Under the pieces are notes generated by a model. That model saw nothing but the letters and a program-made list of their open reading frames with translations. It was not told where the DNA came from and ran no database searches. Made by a program: the position numbers and the translations under genes. This document shows, piece by piece, positions 51,390 to 63,195 of a DNA stretch of 64,000 nt (its first letter is position 1; each line of letters begins with the position of its first letter). The stretch comes from Ipomoea triloba (lineage: Eukaryota > Streptophyta > Magnoliopsida > Solanales > Convolvulaceae), in assembly GCF_003576645.1 (NCBI RefSeq), contig NC_044930.1, positions 2,894,415 to 2,958,414 on the forward strand, in the 5' to 3' direction.

Positions 51390-54300
51390 AAACAATGTCA
51401 TGTGACATTTGGGATCCAACAAAAAAATTAAAAAAAAATGACAAAGAAACGTGGTTTTCATAATATGAAAATGAGAATGCAAGAGAAGCACAGTGGGCAG
51501 GTCTTCAAATGTCGCCATCCCACCCAAACAGAAATGTCTGGTACTTTTTCTGGGATCAACGTTGCCCATACAATTAACTATATAATAATCCCTTAATGGG
51601 AGGGAGGATTTGCAGAGAATTGATGGTGCCTCCAATCACCATCAACACTTGTAATCCACCACAATTTATATATTCACTGATTAAGCCGGTCAATCAACGC
51701 TAGATTGATTCTTAGTGATAAGATTTCGACTTCCGTGCAATAAGTTTAAAAATGTGACACGATTCATAATGAAATAGTTAATTGGTAATCTTCAATAACA
51801 TAATTAGTTTATCAGTTAATTTTAACTTGTTTAACCACTATTAGTTGTTTGACTTGATTAAACAATAATATGAGTGTTTGAGTAATTAACTTTTTGTAAC
51901 ATCTTATTGCTCCAAAAAGCTAAAATTCAAAAAGTTTTTCGAAATAACTTTTTTTCGATCAACATTTTGAAAAAGTCATTTTGCATGTAATCAGCTATCA
52001 ACTAACAACTAATTTACCAAACATTTCTCTATAATCAGCTAATGCTATCAACTAGTCAAACTCATTGACCTAATATATAAACAACTATTTACCAAACACC
52101 CCAATGTGTTTACTTAGAAATTTTATATATTAAGAGAAAAATAAAAAAATATGTTGAGTTATTTATATATTTGTAAAACAATACAAAGAGAGGGTATGAT
52201 GAAAAATTGGAAGAAAAAAAATTAAAAAATAAAGCAAACGCAGCTTAATATCAAATGGTCGATAATAAGATATTAAAATGTATGGTATATGGTAAAAGTA
52301 ATTAAAAAACAATTTTTTATTTGATAAATGGTAGGCAATAGGAGTGGAAAACTGTCCATTATTGTATCCTCTATTGCTGTTAGGTGCATGTAAGTAGATT
52401 ATGATTGGTGGGAGATTGCGAATTTCAATGGTATCTCTTACCTCTTGGGCATGAATTAATATTAAAACAATATAATATCTTAGCTGCACATTAATCAATG
52501 AACTTGACCAAGTAAATCTTTAGGTACAAAAATTATACTCCGTATTACACTTACTTAATCATTTCTTTCAGAATTTCTTTACACAGAGTAAATCCTACTC
52601 TTAAAAAAGATATGTAATTTATAATTTATCACTAAATTACGCTCAAATTTCTTTTTTTTTTTTTTTTAATATTTTTGTGTGTGTATGCGTGTAGAATATA
52701 TATATATATATAGAGAGAGAGAGACACACACACACAGTAGCACTAGAGGTGGAAAATTTACCCTTATCTAGATTCTGTCTCTGTTAACTGCAACTTCATA
52801 GACAAGAACGGATAGGATGGCTCCTACATAGACATCCTTGTAGGGACATAATTCTCGCAACTAGATGTAAAGGGACGCGCCGCATGTTTATTATTCACAA
52901 ACCTTTCAACCTAAAACCTAAGCTTAGGTCATATTCTTAAATCCCTTTGCCAAAAGATTCTCACAAAATACCCAATAATAATAATAATAATGGATGCATA
53001 AAATCAACAGAATATGGACTTTTTTCTTATCCCTTATTCTAATAGCCTATATTCTTTTCGTATTGATACATTACAAGCACGTTTAGAAAAAAAAAAAAAA
53101 AGAAAAAAAAAATTAACGTAACAGACGAACCTTGAGATAGTTTTCTCGGATTTTAAGGATCTTAGCGGCCCCGAGGAGCATGGCGACATGAGCGTCGTGA
53201 CCGCAAGCGTGCATCTTCCCTGCAACCCTACTCTTGTGCTCCCACTCTACAGCTTCCTAATATGGAACACTAACAGTGCATGAGCTGAGTGTCCAGAAAT
53301 GGCTACAATTTCAATCTCTATTAAGTTTAAGGTTTAAGAAATTTCAATTCAAGTATTATTGCTACTTGCTAGTGCATGCATACACACCTTGTTCCCTTCT
53401 CAAGTCTTTTCTCTTTCCATGTGCCACATGACACCCGGGCCCACACATCACTATCTTGTGGGTCCCATGATTTTAATTCATTAAGTTATATATGTAGTTT
53501 TGTTTTTAATAAAATAGTTTATCCTAATTTGTCACTTTTAACTAACATTTTCTAGTTAATTAGGAGTTAACTAGCTCGTGAAGAATCTATTGTATTTGTT
53601 AACCTAACTTGTTTGAGTAAAAACATTTCATTCCTTAGACTATATGCATATTTTTCTAAAAATCAAAACCTCATTAAAAAAAAAGGGTTTCTAAATGTGC
53701 ATGGCTGATCTGGATCGTACACAGTCCACCCACAGTATGGGAGTTACTACAAAATCAAATGAATTAAACCCTAAACTATGTTCCTATACGAAAACTTATA
53801 TATAGATCAAAGTTATGTAAAAGCTAAAGGGTTAGATTATATATTGTTGAGATTTGTGGTAGGTGTATAGGTGAAGAAGTTTTAATGTAAAGGAAATACT
53901 TAATATTAGACTATCATTCACTCTTATCTTACATATTACATAAGTTTGAGTGGTAGGTAATGTTTACTTCAGACACAACATGTGTATATAGTGACGAGAT
54001 CGTGTTGCATGTATATTCTGTCCATGCGCGGAATACTTACTTAACCTAAAACCATGCAGACAAATTTAAACCTAATATTTTATAGATTTGAAGCAACTAT
54101 AGAACCTGGATGGGAAGAGCATCCATGTCTGCCCGGAGAGCGACGAAAGGTGGGCCGCCGGTGCCGACGGTGGCTCGGATTCCGGTGACGGCTAAAGGGA
54201 ACTCGTATGGGACCCCCATCTTGTCCAGCTCATCCCGGATAAGCCGGCTAGTCTCGAACTCCTCGAAAGCCAGCTCAGGGTTCCGGTGGATCTTCCTCCT

Positions 54301-54606
54301 CACCGCCGTTATCCACTCCACGTTCTCCCTTTCTCCGGCGACCCTCAGGAGCTCGTCGGAGCATTTCCGGGTCCAAACCCCACAGCTCGACCCGGCCGGC
54401 AATGACCCGCTCAACTTCAGTGATAAAGACTGATTTTTTATGTTCTCGGCGGCGGCGGCGGCTTGCGGCTTGGTGAAGCCGGCGGGGGTCGATTTAAAAT
54501 ACGTGAAATCACGGTGGTCATCGGCGCCGGCGCCGGCGTTTGATGTGACGATCGGAAAATCAAGAAAGATGGAAAATATTAATAAAAAAAACTCTAATAA
54601 CTTCAT
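49599..54606 (-). CDS. ILL6: IAA-amino acid hydrolase, ILR1-like 6 type (peptidase M20 family)
   Basis: Metal-dependent amidohydrolase that frees auxin or jasmonate from amino-acid conjugates, normally in the ER lumen. Five exons (reverse strand): 54606-54106, 53256-53131, 50563-50261, 50178-50050 and 49967-49599; GT-AG; 475 residues. The N-terminal signal peptide is [17 protein letters not shown], then a long spacer typical of ILL6. Metal and active-site motifs: [13 protein letters not shown] (ends at residue 168), HACGHDAH (183-190), PAEEAGNG with E220/E221, AVH (243-245) and HTGHSP (441-446). The tail YLYEHGT lacks a KDEL/HDEL retrieval signal, unlike several ILR1 relatives. Intron 2 (2567 bp) contains an assembly gap. 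The ILL6 assignment rests on the N-terminal half ([15 protein letters not shown]); substrate cannot be told from sequence. Confidence 0.93.
51234..51387. other. Assembly gap (95 N) bounded by poly-G tracts in hydrolase intron 2
   Basis: There are 21 Gs and 8 As before the gap (51234-51262), Ns at 51263-51357, then 30 Gs. The true length is unknown. On the gene strand this is a poly-C tract inside the intron. The reading frames across it are artefacts. Confidence 0.95.
52695..52736. repeat. Compound (AT)n-(AG)n-(AC)n microsatellite
   Basis: Three adjoining dinucleotide runs inside hydrolase intron 2. Confidence 0.9.
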
Positions 54607-55981
54607 CCTTATCGGTTGAGGAATTGAAGACAGTGGAGTATGGAGAGAGAGAGGAATGAAGAAAAATGAAAGAGGGTATAGTATAGTATAGCTTTGCTAG
54701 TTGCTTATCTTCTATTTTTTAATTTTTAGTCTTTAAAAAGCACATCTTTCTATTTTGGTATATACGTAGTATATATTTGCTTAAATTTTTAATTTTTTCT
54801 TTAAACAGATAAAGTAGAATACTGTTGCATGAGAGCGACTTTACTATTATTAATTTTTCTTTCAAAAATTTACAAATTGCGTCTTAAATATATAATGTGA
54901 CAAAATTAAGTAATAGAACTAAATATGACTATGTCATAATATGAAAGGACTAAAACTTGTGTACTATAAAATTTCCCATAGCTTAAACTTTTTAATTTCT
55001 ATAGATTTTGCATTAAACATATTATAGTTGATTTTAAAAAGAATAAAATTTATTTTTGGTCTTCTGACTACTATATATATATACATGAATCGCATTTAGT
55101 TCTTAACTATTAATTTTTTTGTTTTAATTAGGTGCATGACTATGTAATTTGTGGTACATTTGGTCTTATCGTCTAATTTCTCTCCCAACTATTGCTCATT
55201 TCGGAAGAAGTGAATGCAGTGCTCCTTCCAGAATCAGGTAATAGTTGGCTGAAAAATTGTACGGCAAGATTAAATGTGATAAAAATTACATAATCATGCA
55301 CCTTATTAGAAAATTTTAATAGTCAAGGATCAAATGTAATTTATATATTAAATATTCAACATTGCCATAGCATCTACTAAGGGTGAGTGCGGAGCATATT
55401 TGGGGTGAATTTGAATCCAACAATTTGCTAAAGGTGGATTTGAAAAATACTATCCGCATCCACATCCGCTAGTGGTGTAGATTCAATTCAATCCGATCCA
55501 CTAATGGCGGATTGGATGCAGATGGTATGACAGATTTTAAGTTTAAAAATAAAATGAATAGGGAGCTAAGTTAAGTTTAAAAATAAAATGAATAGGTTAA
55601 TTGGCTCTTGAGCTGAGGACAATAGGTTTGGAGCTTGTTGAAAAGGAGAGTTCTTGTTAACCACAACTAGGTTGTTTTGCTTAGTTCTTCATTCATTTTC
55701 AATTCTTCATTCATCTTCAACACAATATTGAACTTGTGATTATTGTGCCGTGAATAAGAATAAATCAGACTTGAAGAATGGAGAAGGCGGAAAGTCAAAA
55801 CCAATAATTGAGAATAGGGACCTAAAGTCCTATGCTAAATGTACAAAAATTAAAAATTAAAATTGAATTATAATTTTAGATTTGAACTACACTTGTCGTA
55901 GTATAGTTGTGTGAGTGTGTGTGTATAGACTTGGGATACCATGAGAACACACTCCAAAAAGAAAATTAAGAATTAATTATT
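54607..55981. other. 5' flank of the hydrolase and intergenic DNA
   Basis: AT-rich. A short duplicated block (TTAAGTTTAAAAATAAAATG at about 55536 and 55572) is present. No gene recognised. Confidence 0.45.
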
Positions 55982-55998
55982 TTCAACTTAGAACATTA

Positions 55999-56113
55999 TT
56001 TGTTTTTAGTAAATTTACCGGGAGAATCGTCACTTGTGAGAATTGAACTCGGGTTCTCCCAAAATTCCTTCCCACAAAGAGAGCTCACTTGCCACTTGAG
56101 CTATCCCATTGGG
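55999..56113 (-). mobile_element. tRNA-derived SINE with 17-18 bp target-site duplication
   Basis: TTCAACTTAGAACATTAT lies directly left (ending at 55998) and right (56114-56131). The reverse strand starts CCCAATGGGATAGCTCAAG, with A box TAGCTCAAGTGG and B box GAGTTCAATTC. It ends in an A-rich tail. Different family from the 23013 SINE. Confidence 0.85.
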
Positions 56114-56115
56114 TT

Positions 56116-56297
56116 CAACTTAGAACATTATACAATGCACATTGTCACTACTTTTTTTGTACATACTTTCTCAACCTATTGAAGCACAAAGAGAGTCAAT
56201 TAGCCTCAACTTAGAACACTATACAATGCACATTGTGACTACTTTTGTTGTACATACTTTCTCAACCTATTGAAGCACAAAGAGAGTCAATTAGCCT
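56116..56297 (+). repeat. Tandem duplication of about 91 bp spanning host DNA and a SINE tail
   Basis: The block from CAACTTAGAACA through TGCACATTGT to CAATTAGCCTC occurs at about 56116-56206 and again from 56207. The second copy continues into the full SINE at 56244. The duplication contains both the target sequence and the SINE 3' end, so it postdates SINE insertion. Confidence 0.75.
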
Positions 56298-56372
56298 CCA
56301 CTGAGGCTCGATCTCTCATGACTTTCCATATGTGAGAGTCACTATATGTCATCTGAGCACAAGGTGCTTAGC
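56244..56372 (-). mobile_element. SINE, same family as 23013-23179, with 17-bp target-site duplication
   Basis: TGCACATTGTGACTACT lies at 56227-56243 and 56373-56389. The body on the reverse strand has CACCTTGTGCTCAGATGACAT, GTGACTCTCACAT, GATCGAGCCTCAGTGG and GGTTGAGAAAGT, parallel to the 23013 copy. Confidence 0.8.
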
Positions 56373-56389
56373 TGCACATTGTGACTACT

Positions 56390-58258
56390 AAATATGCATT
56401 CATGGATAACTTTTAAAAAATCAATGAAAGAACTAAATTTTAAATCTAAATTGCGTAAATGTTAAATTCTAAGCAGTAAAAGGTGAATCCCTAAACCAAA
56501 TAAAACTAAAAACTCAGTCATAAATTATAAAATTCAAACACTAAGTGCAATACACTTTCGCATTTTTGCAAGTGTAATTTTTAATACTAAATGTGAATTC
56601 TTGAAAAATTCTGAGAAATGAAAATTATAGTGTTTTATATTGCATAGTAAAATTGATGATACCTTTTAGACAGAGTTAAGAGTAATTTCGATCTTTTAAT
56701 TGGCCATTGTGTTGATAATAAAGTGGAGATTTTTGTCTTTAAATATGAAAGAAGTATATAGTGAAAAATTTATATACGGAGTTTAGTTAATTAAGTTCAA
56801 ACACAATAACAAACTTTAATAAATTAGAATGTTAATAAAAAATAATAATAAAAATTTATTATGAATTAATAAGATGTCAAGTAGTTTGTAGCACAATGAC
56901 ACTTCTATGGCTCTGGATCTAATACATTAAAAAAATCAGAGGAATTAAAAACGCAGCACAAACCACATGCATTAAAAAAATCAGAGGAATTAAAAATGCT
57001 GCACAAAACACATGCTCCCGTATTTCTAAAAAAAAAAAAAAAAAAACACATGCTCCCGCATATGTTGTTTGCACATCTTATGTTGCACAGAACACGACAA
57101 CTTTATTGAGTGGGTTTTTAGTCCGTACCGCCTACTGTTTCGGAAGCTCTAATTATCACATCATGGGTAACATTATGTGATAAAGTTTGTAAGAAAAAAT
57201 ATTCCGTATCATTTTTTTAAACAAATTACATTACATACCTGATTCTTTCTGTATTTGTACTTTTGTAGTAACTGGTATTCTTGCTATTGGCATGAAAGCG
57301 ACCCAAAATCATTATTGTTATTTTGTTTTGAAAAAAAATTGAGAGATTTCGTCTGCAGAGAGAGAGAGAGAGAAAATAGAAAAAGAAAAAAAGAACAGAA
57401 GAGTTAACCGTTCATTGTGTAGCGGTTGGGAACTTGGGATAGATTAGGATGAAATTCGGGTTTGAAAAAAAAAAAAAACAAGATGAATTTTCAAAAAAAA
57501 AGAAAAAAAAAAAGATGATGAAATTAGTAGGGACAGATATGGAAATTTAAAATTGAGGAAGATATTCAATTCAACACGTGAGGATACTGTTACCTGAAAG
57601 TGGCAGGGGCTGATGCTCGGTGGTGGTGGGCTTAGAGTAGTGTGAGGACGAGAGATATTATAGGTCACGTGGTCAAATTTGGACAGTGTTTAGCGGGGCC
57701 CACCAACATAAAAATGTGGGGTCCACAAATATTCAGAATTCGAACTTGAGTTGAGGTCTCCCACGTGCGTTACTTCCAAATATTAGCCGACTCTTCAGTA
57801 CAGGTGAGGGCTTATCATTTCATTTCATTTCTATGTTGATTCAGAATTATTATTATTATTATTAGTATAGGCAAAAACTTGTATAAAACCGTCTCACGAA
57901 TCTCAATCTATAAAATAGGTCAAATTTTGAATAAAAAAAATCAATAAAACAGTCTCACACAGGTGTAAACATAATCATTCATTTTGAGTTTCGATCCGAG
58001 TAATCTAAAGTCAATTTACTATCAAACAACTCTAAATTTAAGCTATTCAAATTACAAGTCGATAAATAGAACTCGTGTACTCACTCAGTATATAATTGAA
58101 GAAGAAAAAAAGACATAAAAATATAATGTTAGCTAGCTCTTGCTACAAAGTTAAACATCAAAATTGCCAGCTACTATGGCTCAAAGTAGACAACAACATG
58201 AATGGAATTGATGCTTCTGTCATGAATTACAGAGAGAGATGGAAGCGAGTTGCGTCAT
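56390..58258. other. Intergenic, ending in the NEP1 3' UTR
   Basis: AT-rich. Possible element at 57873-57975 with CCGTCTCAC and CAGTCTCACAC motifs, resembling a common plant miniature repeat. A G-box (CACGTG) lies at about 57576. GA-rich run at 57357-57395. No gene recognised. Confidence 0.4.
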
Positions 58259-60980
58259 CTATAGCATCTTCCACTTGCGCTCGAGAGCATTAGTTATCAT
58301 TGATATACAGTACGCGGCGCTCAGTGGATAATCAGAAACTGCAGGCAGAGATATCGTTAGACAATCAGTTAGATGGTTCGAGAAAAGATGTTCGGGTTTG
58401 GAGCTACATTTCTAAACACCACTCAAACCCCCTAGCACAAACACTATGTTCTTGGTGAATTATTGTTATTTCCCGGTAGCTTTTGCTACATGGATGGCCG
58501 CCTCAACCTCGAGTAGTCGAGTGATGCATTAAGATCACAACATTCAACGTCCAACTTCATTTTGTTGGCATCTACTAGGTTAGGTTGAATAAGGTGAAAT
58601 TTCTACGCATAAACTTGAACCCAAATTAGGAGAAGAAAGAGACTGACTATTGAACTACGGAGTATTTCTTTATTATTGATTTGATTTCCCGACATTCTAG
58701 AACGATATAAAACTAATGCAACTATTTAGGTTATATATTTCGATTTTTAAATCACACTACAAAGATGACTGGGAAATTGGGAATCCTAGTTTTAGGAAAA
58801 AACCAAGGATAAGAACAAACATATATAAAGTATCAATTTTTTTTAAGGAAAAGATAGAGATGGGAGGAAGCAACTTACTTGATATATAATCTTCAACGTA
58901 ATCTTTATCAATTTTCCCATGGGCCATTGCGCCAACCTGGACAATCACCAGGATAGTAAACTAGAGTTCTAAACAACAAATCAAATTTTTATGTACAAAG
59001 AATTAGATTTTTCCATACCACGAAAACAAGGTTCGTATCGCTATCAACATTAGCAACATAGTCATGAATGTCAACCAACTTCTCAGAACTGTGAGAAAAG
59101 CCTGTCCAATGTAAAGAGAGAAAAGGACACAAAGAGGGAAGGGAACAAATTAATTATTCGCCAGGCTTTCAATTGGATAAGAAAGCAACTGAAGGAGGAA
59201 GTCAGTGATTACCAATTTTTCGACAATCTATAGGAAGATACTGTGTAACAGGATTCTTTATGACACGTAATAACTTCTCTCTCTTACCAACAGCAGTAAT
59301 ATTCAGCTTCTGTAGCAATTGCACTGCAATCATTCGAATAACATTAGAGAATGGAGCAAATGGAATAAGCTATCTGAAAGGAAGTGGAAAGCATATGAAA
59401 TTAAGGGGGAAAAATGATAGAAACAAAGAGTAATAAGAACTTACACATGATACCAGAAAATCGCTTAAATGTCCTAGGGATACGAACATGAGGTTTAACT
59501 TCAAAAAGAACACCTTTTTCTGTCCTCACATACAAAGCTTTCAATCTCCCAGCCTTATTTAAGCGGCTATCTAAAATCATAAGCATTGCCTAATAACATT
59601 AAAACAGAAAATTAATAGTGTCAATAAAATTCAAGTTAGAAGCATACTTTCCAGTAGCAAACATGGACACATTTTTGCTGATCCCATATGTTATAAACAA
59701 TAAATGATTTTAACTCCATAATCCACAGTGTGTCAGTATGGCAAGCATTAATCAACTTGCTGGCAATGGTTCATCTATTTGATGTCGTAAAAAAATCATG
59801 TAAGCAACCTGGTTTCCATTATTCAATAATCTAAAATGGAGGTGATAGAGCACCTACATCCGTCACATTTCATTAAAATGAAAGGGGTTTCCATAGCAAG
59901 AGTTGTAACAAAAACACACAAGGAAAAAGGCTTGCATCCCCCAATCCTCCCAACCAAGCAACGACTACAGCAAAGCAATTACTCTATCCATTCTGATTTC
60001 TATTGCATTGAGCAAGCATGTCGAAAATCCACACATAAAACATTTATTCATTTAAGCAACAGGGCTTAACTGTAATACAATCCTCACAGGGGTTAAAAAA
60101 ACCAATTCATTAAAATTCTTCTTTCAGACACCACAAAAATTTCCCCTTGCAGTTCCTCTTTCTAGAAGCCAAAGCCAAGTTCACATAAAATATAGATAAA
60201 ACACTCATGGTGCCACTAAATTTCATTTAGTAACGACCCTGCAAAAGTTCCTAGTGCAGTGATTTAGCAGGCAACGTATGGCCTACAATACTAAATTCAC
60301 TAATCTAGGGCAAGCAATACCAAAATTCACTAACCTGATGAGCAATATCAGGTCGATACTCAGCAGGGTTTCGGTTATTTCGCTTCAGAAAGTTGGCATG
60401 CTCATCCGAGTTGAGAAGTTGGTAAGTCTGCATCAATGAGAAAAGAAATGCCAAGTGAAACACATAAAGATATAATCCAAAGGAGTATAGTTCATCCTTT
60501 GCTCCACGGGGAAGGAAAAGAAAGGGGCATGAACAAGATGGGGAGTATTGACCTTGATTAGTAACATATTTTCACAGTTAGTACTTCCAAGAAAAAAAAT
60601 TTCAGGTCCCAATCAGTTCAAGAGACAATTATCAAATCATAATTAAGTTGTGCCCACAAAGATGAACAACTCAAAAATAGCACTAAAGTTTCAAACCTCA
60701 GACAAACCTTTCCAATTTTGGCAATCTCCAGTGATGCCCTCTCTAGAATAAAAATGATCCCAGGCTTTTTGCTCTGTTCAGCTGAAACAACTGGAATACC
60801 GGCTAGTAAATCCACCACCTTCTCAGCTTCCTCTTCGTCTGCTACAGTATCTTCAGTCTTGGCCTTTTTACTGGTCTCGGCTGTTTCCTCTTCTGAAGAT
60901 TGTTCTATTTCTTCTTCCCTATCATACTTCTCCGCCTTCTTTTTCCTCTTCTGCCCTTTCAACTTGTAAGCCCGGACCAT
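58259..60980 (-). CDS. NEP1: Ribosomal RNA small subunit methyltransferase NEP1 (EMG1, SPOUT family)
   Basis: N1-methyltransferase for the hypermodified pseudouridine of 18S rRNA, and an assembly factor for the 40S subunit; nucleolar. Seven exons (reverse strand): 60980-60708, 60427-60335, 59589-59445, 59323-59213, 59101-59019, 58936-58879 and 58338-58259; GT-AG; 280 residues. Residues 1-70 form a charged Lys/Glu-rich extension ([16 protein letters not shown]). The SPOUT core then begins: [59 protein letters not shown] and [11 protein letters not shown]. The AMAHGK and YPLSAA blocks form the SAM-binding knot region in this family. The frame is intact. The human protein is 244 residues; the plant one is longer because of the N-terminal extension. 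Confidence 0.95.
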
Positions 60981-61600
60981 TTTCAGCTGCTAAGCGTGAC
61001 CTGAAGACACCATAGGTTCCATACAGAGCAAAAGATGAAACCATCAATACAATTCATAGTTCATCACAAACCTTAACAGCCCAGGAGGCCAGGATTTTTT
61101 TAAAAAGAGAGGGTTTAACTTCATCCCTTATTGTTTGACAGAAAAAGTTCATAACTTGAACCGATTTCATTCAAATTTCAGTTACAAAACAACCAAATAC
61201 AAATTCCGGTATGCACCCAAAAAAAAAAAAAAAAACATAATTTCTTGGGAAAGAGAGGTACCAAGTTAGGACAGAGAAACAAACCCTAGCAAAGAGAGAA
61301 GCTGAACGATGAAAAAAACAGGGCGCGGCTCGGCTGGAAATAGCGAATTATGCAAACCAAAAAACGGTATTTCACTCTACAGAAGTACAGAACTACGTGC
61401 GGCGCTGTGATTGTCTTCTTTCCGAGAGGGAAAGGGGTTTTGTGGGCTCATAAAATGGGCCATAGGCCCACTTTTCTGTATTGTGGCAAAAGGTTTCGAA
61501 GATCCAAAGTTGGTTGGGCCCATTAATGGTCTGCAATTGGACTATAATTGGGCTGAGAACATTTTCTTGAATTTTGGGTTTGAAAATTAGGGTCATTTTT
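60981..61600 (-). promoter_or_regulatory. NEP1 5' UTR and promoter: telo-box and site II cluster
   Basis: The telo-box AAACCCTAG is at 61281-61289. TGGGCY site II motifs lie at 61443-61448, 61456-61461, 61465-61470 (reverse), 61515-61520 and 61549-61554. Telo-box plus site II is the known signature of plant ribosomal-protein and ribosome-biogenesis promoters. A splice acceptor just upstream of the ATG (CTTAGCAG|CTGAAA) suggests a 5' UTR intron starting near the telo-box. Confidence 0.65.
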
Positions 61601-63170
61601 AACCATCATAACAGTCGATCGTAGTAAATGCTACAACTAATCAAAAAATTGATTCTTGAGTCGGTTATGTCAGTTACCAAAAATCCGAAAGAATAACAAA
61701 TAATTTGACAAAAATCTTTTGAATTGAAACTTACAATGATGATTGCAACGTATTCCAGTACCCACTACCCAGAATTAGAAACAATGTAGAGCTGTTGAAA
61801 ATTTAAAACTTACAATGATGATAGTTTTAAGATCAATTATGTTTTAACAATGTTAAAGATAAAGAACATGGAGCAAAAATAGTAGCAGCAGTCTAACAGA
61901 AACAGAAATAGTAGTAAAGTAACCGAAAAAACAAAACGAAAGACAAATAAATAAACTAATTAATGTAGAGAGGCAGAGACTTCATTGTTCAAGACAAATA
62001 ATTAAACTAACCAAATATGTAAAAATTTACGGTCGCCGCTGAGTCGCAGATGGAGTGAGAGACGGAGAGTGGAGAAGGCCAAAAGTCGGAGACGGAGAAA
62101 CTGCGAAACGGAGAAGGGTAGGGCCGTAGGGCTATTGTATATTGAGTTTTGTTGGGCTAAATATTACGGATTATTATTATTATTATTATTATTTGGGCTC
62201 ACAATGGAAATCCAAAGCAAGTACCTAATGGTGTAGATTGTGTAATTAAACTTGTCCTTGTGTAATAACTTTGCAAACTACAGAGGAAATGTGAACCACA
62301 CTAGCAAGACGTTATATAATTGGTTCGACTGATGATAAGGTGTTAACAATAATTGAACTCATGATATTCCGGTACAAGAATAATATTCCCTTTTTAAATT
62401 TTATATACCAAGATAAAAGAAAATATGTTTTCCTACTCTCAAATTCTACTATGAATTTTTGCTCTTATTCTCAAAATTTCGATTTTGATATTTTTCTGAT
62501 AATTCACAAGATAATGATAACTTATCATTTATTATCATATCATGGAGTAGAAGTTCATGTAATAGAACTTTAAGAAAAAAATACATTTATATATAGTTCA
62601 TATAATGGTCCCTCAAATTCTTAAAAAAATTAATTTAATTTGTACCACACATAAAGCATAATCATTAATTGTGGTTGCCTTGTGCAAATCTTCTTGGAAC
62701 CTAAGACCAAAAATAATAAAATAATAAAGGCTCGTGCAAAACCGTGTAGTCCACACGCAGCAGACATGCCCCCCATAGCCTGAGTGTGTGCGAATCTAAT
62801 AGGATGCCCAATATTCTACATTATCTATTTTGGGGTTTTAATAATAATCAAAATAAATTATTATTAATATTTATTATATTTTAGGTTGGATTGCATTTCC
62901 TTCATCAGTTAATTATTCCGTTCCCATTACAGTGGGGTTTGGTAGCTTAATGTTTCTTTTATCTTTACTTAATATAATATTAATGGTGGAGGATTGTTAG
63001 TTGTCTATTTTTCTTTGTCCAATTGACTCACTTTTTATATTTTTTATTTTTAATTTTGTTTTTATTTTTGGATTTTTGGCAAGGGGGTCAGAAGTATATT
63101 CCTGGATAGTACAACGTAGTACGTGTAGTTCGTGGCATTTTATGATTTAAGTATGGAGTAATAATAGTTT
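61601..63170. other. Intergenic; GC-richer purine-rich island at 62030-62125
   Basis: At 62030-62125 there is a run of GAGACGGAGA-like and AACGGAGAAGGG motifs in otherwise AT-rich DNA, then GGGCTATTG and two GGGCT(A/C) motifs. It may be a transposon remnant or an unrecognised first exon. No domain-bearing reading frame. A (TTA)n run lies at 62169-62193. Confidence 0.35.
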
Positions 63171-63173
63171 AGT

Positions 63174-63195
63174 GGGCACAAGCTCTCCTTTGGCA
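63174..63195 (+). promoter_or_regulatory. miR399-complementary site (target or target-mimic candidate)
   Basis: CTCTCCTTTGGCA at 63183-63195 is complementary to nucleotides 1-13 of miR399. GGGCA lies exactly 7 nt further 5', the spacing of the GGGCA-N7-TCCTTTGGCA motif in IPS1/At4/Mt4 RNAs as I recall it. P1BS-type motifs (GNATATNC) are at 63094-63101 and 63245-63252. No transcript is proven. The complement could also be part of a miRNA, but I found no matching arm nearby. Confidence 0.3.

Noticed and set aside
51201..51635. Frames rich in Pro or Gly across the N gap
   Set aside because: Created by the poly-G tracts and Ns inside an intron.
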